Notes: a model not told the origin generated them from the letters alone. 37,710 nt of DNA from a candidate division WOR-3 bacterium (GCA_039801365.1 JBDRUN010000001.1:1-37710), one strand, 5' to 3'. Shown: positions 15,996-25,019, numbered from the stretch's first letter. A program made the numbers and translations.

Positions 15996-16059
15996 GTCGG
16001 GAGCGGGGAAACAAGGGGGTTTTTTGGTGGGTTGGGAAGGAGGGATACCCGCTCCCGAC
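15996..16059. repeat. 12-bp inverted repeat enclosing a G-rich quadruplex-like core
   Basis: GTCGGGAGCGGG (15996-16007) and CCCGCTCCCGAC (16048-16059) are perfect inverted copies separated by 40 nt. On the plus strand the core and flank contain the G runs GGGG, GGGGG, GGG, GGG and GGG, a possible G-quadruplex. The unit starts 5 nt after the clpB stop codon. It could be clpB's transcription end signal or a REP/MITE-like element. Confidence 0.5.
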
Positions 16060-16064
16060 AAATT

Positions 16065-18632
16065 CTACACTCCCGATTGTACGCCCTGTGGCGAAAGAAC
16101 AATCTTTCCGTCCGACACCGTCAATTTGACCTGTGCCGGTCGGTGTTTGAGCATCAGCTCGGCGAGCGGATTCTCAATCAGGCGTTGTATGACGCGTTTC
16201 AGAGGCCGTGCCCCGTAATCAGGGTCGAAGCCTTCCTTCACAAGAACATCCTCCACGCCATGAGTAATTATAAGCCCCACCCCCTGCTCTGTCAACAACT
16301 TCTTTACGCGATCAAGTTGAATATCAACTATCTTGCGGATGTCATCTCGCGTCAGCGGGTTGAAGACGACGATTTCGTCAATCCGGTTCAGAAACTCGGG
16401 TCGGAAGCTGCGCCGCAGCAGTGCCATCAGTTCTTCACGATCAAACCGGCCGGCACGGGCAAGCTCAGTTCCGAGGTTTGAGGTCATGATGATAATCGTA
16501 TTCTTGAAGTCAACGGTTCGGCCATGGCCGTCGGTCAGCCGGCCATCGTCAAGAATCTGAAGCAGTACGTTGAACACGTCGGCGTGCGCCTTCTCGATCT
16601 CATCTAAGAGCACGACACGGTAAGGCCGGCGCCGAACCGCCTCAGTCAACTGCCCGCCCTGCTCGAACCCGACGTACCCGGGCGGTGCGCCAACTAGCCG
16701 TGATACGGTGTGACGCTCGCCGTATTCAGACATGTCAAGCCGAACCATCGCCTCCTCGGTGTCAAACAACACCCGGGCCAGGGTCCGGGCCAGTTCGGTC
16801 TTGCCGACTCCGGTCGGACCAAGGAATATGAAGCTGCCGACCGGCCGGTTCTGGTCCGCAATGCCGGCCCGGGCCCGTCGGATGGCGTTGGCGACCGCGG
16901 CCACGGCCGCATCCTGGCCCACGACCCGCTTCTGAATTTCCTCCTCAAGCCGTAAGAGCTTCTCCCGTTCGGATTCCAGAAGGTTCGCAACCGGTATGCC
17001 GGTCCACTTGGCGACGACTTCGGCAATATCCTCTTCGGTTACCTGTTCACGCAGGAGCCGGTTGCCTTTGTCTTTGGCTTTGAGTGCGGCCAGCTTCTTC
17101 TTGAGCTCGGCCAGCCGGCCGTATTCGAGCTCGGCGGCTCGGTTCAGGTCGTACTTCCGCTTAGCCGCATCAATCTCGTTGGTAACCCGTTCGATCTCCT
17201 CGGTAAGCCGGGAACGCTCCTCCACTTCGGCCCTTTCGGTCTCCCACTGCGCGGTCAGTCGTTTCTGTTCCTCTTTCAGGCCGGCGATTTCCTTCTCGAT
17301 TTCGGCAAGCCGCTTCTGCGACGCCTCATCTCGGTCCCGGGCCAGCGACAATTTCTCCATCTCCAGTTGCACGAGCTTTCTGTCCACTTCGTCGAGTTCA
17401 ACCGGCTTGGAGGTAATTTCCATCTTGAGCTTGGCCATCGCCTCGTCCACTAGGTCAATCGCCTTGTCCGGCAGGAACCGGTCAGAAATATAGCGGTTTG
17501 ACAAGACTGCTGCGGCCACTAGTGCCGCATCGGTAATCTGCACACCGTGATGTACCTCGTAGCGCTCCTTGAGTCCCCGCAGAATCGAAATCGTCTCCTC
17601 AACCGTGGGCTGGTCCACGTACACCGGCTGGAACCTGCGCTCCAAAGCCTTGTCTTTCTCAATGTACTGCCGGTACTCATCCAGGGTGGTTGCGCCGATG
17701 CAACGCAGTTCGCCCCGTGCGAGCATCGGCTTCAAGAGATTCCCGGCATCAACCGCACCCTCAGCCTTACCTGCGCCCACGACGGTGTGCAGCTCATCAA
17801 TGAACAGAATAATGCCGCCCTCAGACGACGCCACTTCCTTGAGCACCGCCTTGAGCCGGTTCTCGAACTCACCCCGGTACTTGGAGCCGGCGATAAGTGC
17901 GCCCATATCAAGCGCAACAACCTTCCGGTCTTTCAGTGACTCGGGAACATCGCCCCGGACAATGCGCTGAGCCAGACCTTCAACGATTGCGGTCTTGCCC
18001 ACTCCGGCCTCGCCGATTAGCACCGGGTTGTTCTTGGTCCGACGGGAAAGCACCTGAATTACCCGCCTGATTTCATCATCCCGGCCAATGACCGGGTCCA
18101 ATTTGCTTTCGCGGGCAAGCTTTGTAATATCCCGGCCAAACTTCTCCAAAGGCTGATACCTCTCTTCAGCCGCCTGGTCGGTCACGCGCTGGCTGCCTCG
18201 CAGTTGCTTAAGTGCGGCCAGCACTTTCGCCTCGGTTATGTCGAAGTTCCTGAATATCCGCTGGGCATCGCCATCCCGCAGCCCGAGAATCGCAAGAAAC
18301 AGATGCTCGGTCGAGATGTACTCATCCTTGAACTTCCGGGCCAGATTCTCGGCTCCGGCCAGCACCTGTCTTGCCCGGGCCGACATGTACAACTGGCCGT
18401 CACCGCCCGAAACTCTGGGTCGGTCAGCAAGCGCCGCCTGCACATGCTCCAAGACCTGGACCGGATCAGCTCCAGTCTTCTTCACCAGTTGCGGCACGAG
18501 CCCTTCCGGCTGATCCAGCAGCGCCACCAAGATGTGCTCGGCATCCAACTCGCTATGCTGGAACCTCGCCGCAACCGACTGGGCCGAAGCCAGCGCCTCC
18601 TGAGCCTTCTCCGTGAACCTTTCGATATTCAT
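16065..18632 (-). CDS. clpB: Protein disaggregase ClpB
   Basis: An 855-residue Hsp100 chaperone (E. coli ClpB is 857). It uses ATP to pull polypeptides out of aggregates together with DnaK, in the cytoplasm. Domains: two Clp_N repeats (1-145, [18 protein letters not shown] at the start); AAA-1 with Walker A GEAGVGKT near 207 and pore loop region [11 protein letters not shown]; the coiled-coil middle domain (~410-525, rich in [19 protein letters not shown]) that separates ClpB from ClpA/C; AAA-2 with GPTGVGKTE near 605 and pore motif [13 protein letters not shown]. The ATG is directly preceded by AGGAG, an unusually short spacing. No CIRCE element is visible upstream. Confidence 0.97.
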   Translation of the reverse strand: MNIERFTEKAQEALASAQSVAARFQHSELDAEHILVALLDQPEGLVPQLVKKTGADPVQVLEHVQAALADRPRVSGGDGQLYMSARARQVLAGAENLARKFKDEYISTEHLFLAILGLRDGDAQRIFRNFDITEAKVLAALKQLRGSQRVTDQAAEERYQPLEKFGRDITKLARESKLDPVIGRDDEIRRVIQVLSRRTKNNPVLIGEAGVGKTAIVEGLAQRIVRGDVPESLKDRKVVALDMGALIAGSKYRGEFENRLKAVLKEVASSEGGIILFIDELHTVVGAGKAEGAVDAGNLLKPMLARGELRCIGATTLDEYRQYIEKDKALERRFQPVYVDQPTVEETISILRGLKERYEVHHGVQITDAALVAAAVLSNRYISDRFLPDKAIDLVDEAMAKLKMEITSKPVELDEVDRKLVQLEMEKLSLARDRDEASQKRLAEIEKEIAGLKEEQKRLTAQWETERAEVEERSRLTEEIERVTNEIDAAKRKYDLNRAAELEYGRLAELKKKLAALKAKDKGNRLLREQVTEEDIAEVVAKWTGIPVANLLESEREKLLRLEEEIQKRVVGQDAAVAAVANAIRRARAGIADQNRPVGSFIFLGPTGVGKTELARTLARVLFDTEEAMVRLDMSEYGERHTVSRLVGAPPGYVGFEQGGQLTEAVRRRPYRVVLLDEIEKAHADVFNVLLQILDDGRLTDGHGRTVDFKNTIIIMTSNLGTELARAGRFDREELMALLRRSFRPEFLNRIDEIVVFNPLTRDDIRKIVDIQLDRVKKLLTEQGVGLIITHGVEDVLVKEGFDPDYGARPLKRVIQRLIENPLAELMLKHRPAQVKLTVSDGKIVLSPQGVQSGV

Positions 18633-18696
18633 CTCCTATTAGACCTGATTCCAGCGCTCACGATGCAGTCCGATTGGTATGACGCCATAGTTCACC

Positions 18697-18726
18697 ATTC
18701 TATCTCGTCTTTCCCTTCGCTGTCGA
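18697..18726 (-). promoter_or_regulatory. Probable clpB promoter
   Basis: Minus strand TCGACA (18726-18721), 18-bp spacer, TAGAAT (18702-18697). One base off in the -35 box. It gives a leader of about 58 nt and separates clpB from the upstream operon. Confidence 0.5.
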
Positions 18727-18792
18727 ACAAGACGGTTGAAACGATTGGGTGAACCTTATGACGCTCCGGCGCAAGACGCCAGAGCCGATCAG

Positions 18793-19683
18793 CTAACGCA
18801 CTGTATCCGTGGCCGTGCTGCTAGCTTGGTAGCTGACGAGTCTCAGCTCGGTTTTACTCTCCGGGTTGGCAAGCCCGGCCAGGCGGTGCGGCTCGGCCAG
18901 CTCGTACCAGAACCGGGTCTGCCGACGCAGCATTCTCAGCGACACCTCCCGGCACATGATATCGCCCAGGCCGGTCGTAACCACCTTGGTGCCCAGCACT
19001 TTGACTTTGACCGGCAGAACACGCATGTCCATCGGCACAACCGTCGCAAAGCTTAGGGTCGTGGCCGGCACCAAAGGCAGGGCCCGTAGTACGAACGAGA
19101 TCATCTCATTGTCATAGGCGCGGGCCGGGATCGGCAGTACCTGCATCTGCGTGCCGTCAATGCTTCGCTTCGTCACCGTCACCCGGCCCGGCGCATATTC
19201 TGCTTCCAGGTCAAAGACGGCAATCGCAGTCTCAAGCACGCGCGCCGAACGGAGCGGCTCAAGGTTGTCGCGACGCATGACCACAACCGCGGAATCAGCA
19301 AAATATTCATCCGCACTAACTGTCTCGACCACGGTTATCAAGCGGATGGTCGGCACCACGCTTCTACTCGAACCGGCCGGCTGGAGTAGCTCCTCATCGA
19401 AGCGCACCTGGCTTGTTAGCCGGTAAAGCACCGAATCGTTCCGAATAATGTCATAAACCGAAGTCTCGCCATCCTGCCACTCCGGTGGCTTCAGGACGAC
19501 CGGCGGTGTCTCATGTTCGGCTGGGCAGGCAGCCAGGAGCAGTCCGAAAAAACTGAAGGCGGTGCGCAGCCAGCGAACAATATTGCCCGCGGACGGTCCG
19601 ACCCCGGGCCCGAGTCCGCACCTGCCGACGTGCGCCGGTGTCGGCAATTCCGATGTCTGACTCACGCCTTCTGACTTCCCCAT
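18793..19683 (-). CDS. DUF3108-like lipoprotein
   Basis: The frame gives 296 residues. A lipoprotein signal, WLRTAFSFFGLLLAAC, lies at about residues 38-53 with a lipobox LAAC, so the first ~36 residues are odd. The true start may lie inside the frame at a rare codon, since no good in-frame ATG/GTG is placed near the hydrophobic stretch. GTG at 19665 and ATG at 19683 are the visible options. The mature part (~240 residues) is beta-rich with YDIIRNDSVLYRLTSQ, DIMCREVSLRML, RFWYELAEPHRLAGL and KTELRLVSYQ near the end, reminiscent of DUF3108 periplasmic proteins. Function unknown. It lies 16 nt behind the pseudouridine synthase gene, in the same operon. Confidence 0.6.
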   Translation of the reverse strand: MGKSEGVSQTSELPTPAHVGRCGLGPGVGPSAGNIVRWLRTAFSFFGLLLAACPAEHETPPVVLKPPEWQDGETSVYDIIRNDSVLYRLTSQVRFDEELLQPAGSSRSVVPTIRLITVVETVSADEYFADSAVVVMRRDNLEPLRSARVLETAIAVFDLEAEYAPGRVTVTKRSIDGTQMQVLPIPARAYDNEMISFVLRALPLVPATTLSFATVVPMDMRVLPVKVKVLGTKVVTTGLGDIMCREVSLRMLRRQTRFWYELAEPHRLAGLANPESKTELRLVSYQASSTATDTVR

Positions 19684-19699
19684 AAGTAAGTAATACCCT

Positions 19700-20725
19700 T
19701 TATTCCGCCGCGGTCAAGTCCGCCACCTCCCCAGGACCCGGTCGCAAACTACGCTCAAGATAAAGCAACAACTGCTCCATATCTTCAGGCAAGGGCGAGG
19801 TAAACTCTACGTACTTACCGGTGCGCGGATGATTGAATCCGAGCCGGGCCGCATGCAAAGCCTGGCGCTTGATAATCGTCATCATATCACGAAACATCGG
19901 CATCTGGTGTCGAAACCGGACAACAGCCTGCGACCGACCACCATATTCCGGATCGCCGACTACCGGATGACCGATGTGCTGCAAGTGCACCCTAATCTGG
20001 TGAGTCCGGCCGGTCTTGAGCCGCAAACGGAGATAGGTACAGATGTCGTATCGCCGAAATACCTGATAGTTGGTAACCGCGGTCCTTGCCGCAAACGGCG
20101 TAACCGCCATCCGGGTCCGGTCAATGGTGTGCCGGCCAATTGGTGCATCAATCGTGCCCTCGTCGAGTTCAAAATCGCCCCAGGCAAATGCTAGGTACTC
20201 CCGGACAACCGTACGATGCTCAATCTGGTACCCGAGCGCGGCCAACGCCTCGTCGGACTTAGCAAACACAAGCAGACCGGTCGTATCCTTATCCAACCGA
20301 TGCACGACCCCGGGCCGGGACAGCGAATCCTGGCGCAAAGGCAGGTTCCGGCAGTGATAGAGCAGTGCGTTCACCAGTGTCCCGCTACGGTTGCCCCGTG
20401 CTGGATGCACCACCAGCTTCGCCGGCTTATTGATGACGATAACATCGTCGTCCTCATACACGATGCTGAGGTCTATCCTCTGAGGCTCAAGCGTAATCTC
20501 CGGCTCCAACTCGAACTCAGCCGAAACCTCATCGCCCGGTTTCACCCGGTATCCGGGCTTGCTCGGCTGCCCGTTCACCAGAACCCGACCTTCGCTAATC
20601 AGCCGGGCAGCACGCGTCCGGGACACACCAACCCCCGAGAGCACAAGGTACTGATCCAGACGCTTGCCCCAGAGCCTTTCCGAGGCGATCCGGTGAAACC
20701 TTTTCAGTTGGCCTGTGTCCGACAC
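19700..20725 (-). CDS. rluD: RluA/RluD-family 23S rRNA pseudouridine synthase
   Basis: 341 residues. An N-terminal S4 RNA-binding domain (LDQYLVLSGVGVSRTRAARLISEGRVLVNG) is followed by the RluA-type catalytic domain: VINKPAKLVVHPARGN, the active-site motif VHRLDKDTTGLLVFAKS with catalytic Asp, and LKTGRTHQIRVHLQHIGHPVVGDPEYGG. Expected role: isomerising uridines in 23S rRNA (RluD makes 1911, 1915, 1917); the exact sites are not provable from sequence, and the symbol is by best resemblance. The start is GTG 20725, 39 nt after the rph stop. Member of the smpB-amidase-murI-rph operon. Confidence 0.88.
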   Translation of the reverse strand: MSDTGQLKRFHRIASERLWGKRLDQYLVLSGVGVSRTRAARLISEGRVLVNGQPSKPGYRVKPGDEVSAEFELEPEITLEPQRIDLSIVYEDDDVIVINKPAKLVVHPARGNRSGTLVNALLYHCRNLPLRQDSLSRPGVVHRLDKDTTGLLVFAKSDEALAALGYQIEHRTVVREYLAFAWGDFELDEGTIDAPIGRHTIDRTRMAVTPFAARTAVTNYQVFRRYDICTYLRLRLKTGRTHQIRVHLQHIGHPVVGDPEYGGRSQAVVRFRHQMPMFRDMMTIIKRQALHAARLGFNHPRTGKYVEFTSPLPEDMEQLLLYLERSLRPGPGEVADLTAAE

Positions 20726-20764
20726 ATCACGCTCGCGGCCGCGGTCTGGCGTAATGATTCCCCC

Positions 20765-21523
20765 TCACTGGCCCAGTACCGCGTGCTGCCGCCGGATGAG
20801 CTCACTAACCGCGCGGCCGCCCAAATCAATCATCCGTCTCAGCTCCTCGACCGTAAACGGCATCCCCTCAGCCGTTGCCTGAATTTCCACAATCCGGCCG
20901 GACTCGGTCATCGCCAGATTCAGGTCCACATCGGCCCGCGAATCCTCATCGTAGGCCAAGTCAACAAGCAGCTCGTCCCTGACCTTGCCAAGACTCACTG
21001 CCGCAACGTACTCGATAACCGGACTGCGCTCGATCTCTCCACGGCTCCGAAGCCAGCCAAACGCCTGGACCAGGGCACAGAAGCCGCCAGTCAAAGCCAA
21101 CGTCCGCGTACCGCCATCCGCCTGCAACACGTCGCAGTCAACAATTACCTGCCGCTCACCGAGTGCCTCAAGGTCGCACACTGCCCGCAGCGCGCGACCC
21201 AGAAACCGCCTTATCTCTGCGGAACGGCTCCGCGGCCGCTCGGACTCGCGTGCGGTCCGCTCGTGGGTCGAACGTGGCAAAAGTGCGTACTCAGCCGTTA
21301 CCCAGCCCTGACCGGTGCCGACAAGAAATGCCGGAACCCGACGCTCGACCGTTGCGGCACACAGCACTCTTGTATTCCCGGCGCTTGCCAGACACGACCC
21401 TTCGGCATGAGCAAGGAAGCCAAGCTCAAGCACCACCGGACGCATCTCATCCGGCCTGCGGCCGTCATTTCGTAACGCGACCGACGACTTGGCATCATAA
21501 GTTGGGAACTGAGGATTGATCAT
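20765..21523 (-). CDS. rph: Ribonuclease PH
   Basis: 252 residues, the usual length. This is a phosphorolytic 3'-5' exoribonuclease that trims tRNA 3' ends and forms a hexamer. Motifs: RNDGRRPDEMRPV at the N-terminus, GNTRVLCAATVE, GWVTAEYALLPRSTHERTARE (phosphate and RNA binding arginines), GERQVIVDCDVLQADGGTRTLALTGGFCAL (catalytic core) and VDLAYDEDSRADVDLNLAMT. ATG 21523 overlaps the murI stop as ATGA, which suggests translational coupling. Neighbouring genes for murI and rluD are on the same transcript. Confidence 0.96.
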   Translation of the reverse strand: MINPQFPTYDAKSSVALRNDGRRPDEMRPVVLELGFLAHAEGSCLASAGNTRVLCAATVERRVPAFLVGTGQGWVTAEYALLPRSTHERTARESERPRSRSAEIRRFLGRALRAVCDLEALGERQVIVDCDVLQADGGTRTLALTGGFCALVQAFGWLRSRGEIERSPVIEYVAAVSLGKVRDELLVDLAYDEDSRADVDLNLAMTESGRIVEIQATAEGMPFTVEELRRMIDLGGRAVSELIRRQHAVLGQ

Positions 21524-22407
21524 TGTCCGTCTCCGACCGATGCCCTTGTTACCTCGCCAAGTGGCGCACCAAGAAAACGGGTACCGACGACTTCAAAACT
21601 GGGCGCGAGGTCAGAAAGGTAGACGCGGAGCCAGGACGGCCCGGTCGGCGCGAGCAACCCCTTATCCTGGAGAAGCTGGGCTGCGGCACGCGCCGTCTCC
21701 TGCGAAGCGTCCACAAGCCGGATACCTGGGCCTACGACCCGAGCAATTATGCCGGCCAGCAGCGGAAAGTGTGTACAGCCGAGCAGTAACGCATCAACGT
21801 TCTCATCCACGAGCCCTCCGAGATAGTACCGGCAGACCAGCTCTGCTGCCCTTGTCCGGAGTGCGTCGGCGGCTGACTGCCGACTGTCGGCCGGTGTCTC
21901 CGCTCCCCATCCTTCCTCAGCCATCGGCACAAGCAGCGGCGTCGCCCTGGCGACAACCTCAATGTCCGGCCGCAACGCCCGGATTGCCCGCTCGTACGCG
22001 GCTGAAAGGATTGTCGCCGTTGTGCCAATGACCGCTACCCGGCTGCTCCTAGTTGCTGCTACCAGAGCTCGCGCCCCCGGCTCGACCACGCCGATGACCG
22101 GCACCATCAAACTCCGCCTTAATTCAAGCAGTGCCGCCGATGATGCCGAGTGGCACGCGACGATAATCAGCTTCACGCCTCGGGTAACAAGGAACCGGGC
22201 GTCCTGCTGCGCAAACCGCGTAATCGTCTCGGCCGACTTCGTGCCGTATGGCACGCGGGCAGTATCGCCGAAATAGATAATACTTTCTGCTGGCAACAGA
22301 GCACGCAGTGCCCGCACCACGGTCAGCCCGCCGATACCTGAATCAAAGACTCCAATTGGCGCATCCGCCCTCGGATTTCGGACCGTCGGTTGTGCCTCAG
22401 CTACCAT
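21520..22407 (-). CDS. murI: Glutamate racemase
   Basis: 295 residues. It makes D-glutamate for peptidoglycan in the cytoplasm by a two-cysteine mechanism. Signatures: IGVFDSGIGGLTVVRAL (Asp-Ser pair), YFGDTARVPYGTKS, first catalytic Cys in VACHSASS, second in LLGCTHFPLL. The first Cys motif is usually ACNTAS; here Asn-Thr is replaced by His-Ser, an uncommon change next to the active site. The rest of the family pattern is intact. It overlaps the amidase gene by 11 nt, so two wall-metabolism genes are coupled. Confidence 0.93.
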   Translation of the reverse strand: MVAEAQPTVRNPRADAPIGVFDSGIGGLTVVRALRALLPAESIIYFGDTARVPYGTKSAETITRFAQQDARFLVTRGVKLIIVACHSASSAALLELRRSLMVPVIGVVEPGARALVAATRSSRVAVIGTTATILSAAYERAIRALRPDIEVVARATPLLVPMAEEGWGAETPADSRQSAADALRTRAAELVCRYYLGGLVDENVDALLLGCTHFPLLAGIIARVVGPGIRLVDASQETARAAAQLLQDKGLLAPTGPSWLRVYLSDLAPSFEVVGTRFLGAPLGEVTRASVGDGQ

Positions 22408-23836
22408 TTACCCGTCGCTCGTACGCCTTGACAAACTCAACGATGCCCTTGGCGATACCTTCGGCCAGTCGCTCCCGGTGACGGGCATCACCCAGCAGCT
22501 TCTCTTCACTCCGATTGGTCAGAAATCCGCATTCCACGAGCACTGCGGGCATGTAGTTATTCCGAAGCACATAAAAATTCGCCTGCCTGACGCCACGGTT
22601 TGCCACCCGCGCCAGGGGCAGCGTCTGCTCGTGGATTCTCGCCGCCAGCTCGCTCGATTCGTAGAGAAACTCATTCTGTGCCAGGTCGGTCAAGATGAGC
22701 TCCAGCTCATCGCTCATCACGACTGAGTCTGTCGCTTCAAACTCCAGTGCGGCGTTCTCGCGGGCTGCAACCGCTCGTTCCCAGTCCGACTTGCTTTCGG
22801 AGAGGAAGTAAGTCTCCAGCCCGCAGGCCTGACGGTTCGGTGCGGCGTTAGCGTGAATCGAAACAAACAGGTCTGCCTTCCACTCATTCGCAAGTTTCGA
22901 CCGGTCGGAAAGCGTCACCAGCTCATCGTCCGTGCGCGTCAGCCGCACCTCATACCCGGCTTCCTCGAGTTTGGGCTTGACCCGTTTTGCCACGTCCAGC
23001 ACCACTGACTTCTCAAGTGTACCGGCGGTTCCAACCGCCCCAGGGTCTTCGCCACCGTGCCCCGGGTCGAGCACGATGCGGCGAACCCGGCGTACCGGCT
23101 TTGGCCAAAACCGAACTTCAATCCCGGTCGAGTCAGCCGCGGCACTGGCGTTCGCTGGCCGGCGAAAAGTGAACACTAGGACTGTACTACTTCCTGGTTC
23201 CAGTTGGACTGACTGGAGCAGACCGTTGCCGGCAAGAATTGGCAACAGCCCCAGTTGTACTTCTGTCTGCGAGTCGCATTTCGCGGCGACCGCCAGCCGA
23301 TACTCCAGCCCGGACCTTGCCTCACCGTGCCACGCAGACCGGGTCGTAACATCCCTCGCGCCCGAGCCCTGCACTCCGAACCTTGCCACGGCAGTATCGC
23401 CAGACCCAAACACGCCAGCAAGCACAAGCGATGGCAGACTCGGTGCAAGGTCGGGCAGAATTGCACCGAGCGTCAGCACCGGGATGTAGAGCTGACCATC
23501 CTCCAGCCTTGGCGCCAGCGGCAGAAGGATCTCCCGGTCCGCACAACGCACCGTCGTACTTTCGGCCCAAAAGACGTACTCTGCGCCCGAACCTGCGGAC
23601 AATACCGCCACGAACCGCCGCACCGGACCGTTCGGAGTTTCCTCTGACACGCGCCAGAAACGGCCACCGCAGGCCTGAACTAGCGCCGCCAGCGCCACGT
23701 AGTCCGTACCGTCCAGCCGGTACACCGGAACATCTTGTCCGCAGACACTAATACCGGTTCCGGATACCGAAGAAGCCAAAAGAAGCAGACTGAATACCGA
23801 GACACCTATGGTTCCGCCCCTCAAGCCCCTACCCAT
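22397..23836 (-). CDS. N-acetylmuramoyl-L-alanine amidase (AmiC type)
   Basis: 479 residues: signal peptide (TIGVSVFSLLLLASSVSG), an N-terminal region of ~230 residues including a copper-amine-oxidase-N/AMIN-like beta part (VYRLDGTDYVALAALVQACGG), and a C-terminal Amidase_3 domain from about 255. Zinc ligands are recognisable: His in LDPGHGGEDPGA, Glu in TLEKSVVLDVAKRV and His in LFVSIHANAAPN; the catalytic Glu is in AVLVECGFLTN. It cleaves the amide bond between MurNAc and the stem peptide in the periplasm, for daughter-cell separation or wall turnover. It follows smpB by 63 nt. The start at 23836 has no strong ribosome site. Confidence 0.93.
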   Translation of the reverse strand: MGRGLRGGTIGVSVFSLLLLASSVSGTGISVCGQDVPVYRLDGTDYVALAALVQACGGRFWRVSEETPNGPVRRFVAVLSAGSGAEYVFWAESTTVRCADREILLPLAPRLEDGQLYIPVLTLGAILPDLAPSLPSLVLAGVFGSGDTAVARFGVQGSGARDVTTRSAWHGEARSGLEYRLAVAAKCDSQTEVQLGLLPILAGNGLLQSVQLEPGSSTVLVFTFRRPANASAAADSTGIEVRFWPKPVRRVRRIVLDPGHGGEDPGAVGTAGTLEKSVVLDVAKRVKPKLEEAGYEVRLTRTDDELVTLSDRSKLANEWKADLFVSIHANAAPNRQACGLETYFLSESKSDWERAVAARENAALEFEATDSVVMSDELELILTDLAQNEFLYESSELAARIHEQTLPLARVANRGVRQANFYVLRNNYMPAVLVECGFLTNRSEEKLLGDARHRERLAEGIAKGIVEFVKAYERRVNGS

Positions 23837-23899
23837 TCTTGTTCTTGTCGAAACTGGAACTCGCAGTGTCTTTTCCGATTTTCTGGCGTCGGCCCCATT

Positions 23900-24493
23900 T
23901 CACCTTCTCTTCGCCAACCGCTGTACTGCGCGGTCTTCGCGTTCGATCGCCCGCCGTCGCAACTGCTCGCGATGGTCGTAAGACTTCCTACCGCGACACA
24001 GCGCCAGCTCCACCTTTGCCTTGCCCCGGGCATTGAAATAAAGCCGGAGCGGAATGAGTGTGTAGCCCCGCAGTGTCGTGCGGCCGAACAACCGTCTGAT
24101 TTCATCCCGATGCAGCAGCAGCTTCCGTCGGCGCTTCGGCTCACGGTTGAATACGTTGCCCTGGGCATAGGGCGCGATATTGACATCGTACAGAAATACC
24201 TCGCCGTGCTCAACCGCGGCATAGCCTTCGTCAAGCGAAACGTTACCGGCACGCAAGGACTTGACTTCCGTACCGGCAAGTTCGATGCCCGCCTCGACCC
24301 GCTCAAAGACTGTATAGTCACGTAACGCCTTGCGGTTGGTGGCAACCGTCTTGTTCCTGGGTCGGGTATCCGAAGCACGGGTTCCGTTACGCCCTCGGGA
24401 ACCTTGACCGTTTTCTCCGCCATGCGAAGTCTTGACCCCGCCTTTTCGGCAAAGCAGCAGCAAGCCGCTGTCCTCCACGGTCGTCTCTCTCAT
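23900..24493 (-). CDS. smpB: SsrA-binding protein SmpB with N-terminal extension
   Basis: 197 residues against the usual 150-160. The core from about residue 50 (NRKALRDYTVFERVEAGIELAGTEVKSLRAG) to the basic tail (GRKSYDHREQLRRRAIEREDRAV) is a complete SmpB, which binds tmRNA and brings it to stalled ribosomes. ATG 24493 lies 6 nt after a perfect -10 box, so it is a leaderless start and the ~48-residue extension (MRETTVEDSGLLLLCRKGG..., Gly/Arg/Thr-rich) is probably translated. Alternatively a downstream TTG (residue 11), preceded by GGAGG, is used. First gene of the smpB-amidase-murI-rph-rluD-lipoprotein operon. Confidence 0.93.
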   Translation of the reverse strand: MRETTVEDSGLLLLCRKGGVKTSHGGENGQGSRGRNGTRASDTRPRNKTVATNRKALRDYTVFERVEAGIELAGTEVKSLRAGNVSLDEGYAAVEHGEVFLYDVNIAPYAQGNVFNREPKRRRKLLLHRDEIRRLFGRTTLRGYTLIPLRLYFNARGKAKVELALCRGRKSYDHREQLRRRAIEREDRAVQRLAKRR

Positions 24494-24499
24494 ACTTGG

Positions 24500-24527
24500 A
24501 TTATACGAGGTCGTCCTTTTCAGTCAA
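24500..24527 (-). promoter_or_regulatory. Promoter of the smpB operon (leaderless)
   Basis: Minus strand TTGACT (24527-24522), 16-bp spacer, TATAAT (24505-24500), then 6 nt to ATG 24493. Confidence 0.8.
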
Positions 24528-24888
24528 CGACCCCAGTTTCAGAAGACAGACAAACGTTGGATCCAGCACAAGCGGCGGCCCCCAATTAGGTTCAAGCCAA
24601 GAAGGTAGCGGCGCAAGATGCCGGCGGGTTGCTACCCGCAATAATTGACACCCCGGCGTCTGGAACCGGGAATCCGGGACAACCCCCAAAGCCCCAGCCA
24701 GGGTCTCGGCACCCAAGGCCCGAAGTAGTCTCACGAACCCAACCGAACAGTCATGAAATGCGCACCCACGACACAACCTTCCTGGCAAGACGCCCGTAAC
24801 GGTCGCACTCACATCAGGAAGGCCGGCCTCGCTAAAGACCGGCCTTCCTTCCTGTCCCATACCATCTGGGACAGGCACAGCGTGTAGC
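24528..24888. other. Region downstream of the micropeptide gene; no clear gene
   Basis: A strong hairpin GGAAGGCCGG / CCGGCCTTCC (24817-24848, inner T.G and C-G pairs extend it) lies 41 nt beyond the micropeptide stop. It could end that transcript, although no T-run follows on the minus strand. A GTCGCA word lies at 24802-24807. A minus-strand open frame (GTG 24878 to 24501, 125 codons, with CRGCAFHDC) follows the peptide gene but has no ribosome site, spans the hairpin and runs into the smpB promoter, so it is not called as a gene. Confidence 0.4.
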
Positions 24889-24951
24889 CTAGCCCTGCGA
24901 CGGCGGATCCGGCAGTGGCCCCGGCTTCGGGGGAATCGGATATCCGTCCAT
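24889..24951 (-). CDS. 20-aa proline-rich micropeptide under a sigma54 promoter
   Basis: ATG 24951 has GGAGGTG (24963-24957) with 7-nt spacing, the best ribosome site in this part of the window. The product is 20 residues: it begins MDGYPIPPKP and ends PPSQG, with 8 prolines, 3 glycines, 2 aspartates besides one Lys and one Tyr; there is no hydrophobic signal sequence. A -24/-12 promoter stands about 42 nt before it, and the next upstream gene on the same strand is a sigma54 activator. The length, composition and dedicated promoter argue for a real peptide (signal, toxin, inhibitor or precursor) rather than a broken gene. It could also be a leader in front of something not recognised. No family is known to me. 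Confidence 0.6.
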   Translation of the reverse strand: MDGYPIPPKPGPLPDPPSQG

Positions 24952-25003
24952 AGTTACACCTCCGTTTGGCGAAAGTTACAGAAACACTATCACGACATCT
25001 TAA

Positions 25004-25019
25004 TGCAATACCAATACCA
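25004..25019 (-). promoter_or_regulatory. Sigma54 (-24/-12) promoter of the micropeptide
   Basis: The minus strand reads TGGTATTGGTATTGCA. It fits the sigma54 consensus TGGYRYRN4TTGCW at all defined positions except one, with the required GG-N10-GC spacing. The expected transcription start is near 24993, leaving a 42-nt leader with the Shine-Dalgarno. Confidence 0.65.

Noticed and set aside
20216..21475. 419-codon plus-strand ORF across rluD and rph
   Set aside because: Shadow frame of two well-conserved genes on the other strand.
24501..24878. 125-codon minus-strand frame downstream of the micropeptide (CRGCAFHDC)
   Set aside because: No ribosome site at GTG 24878, it crosses a strong hairpin and ends within the smpB promoter; codon pattern is not convincing.
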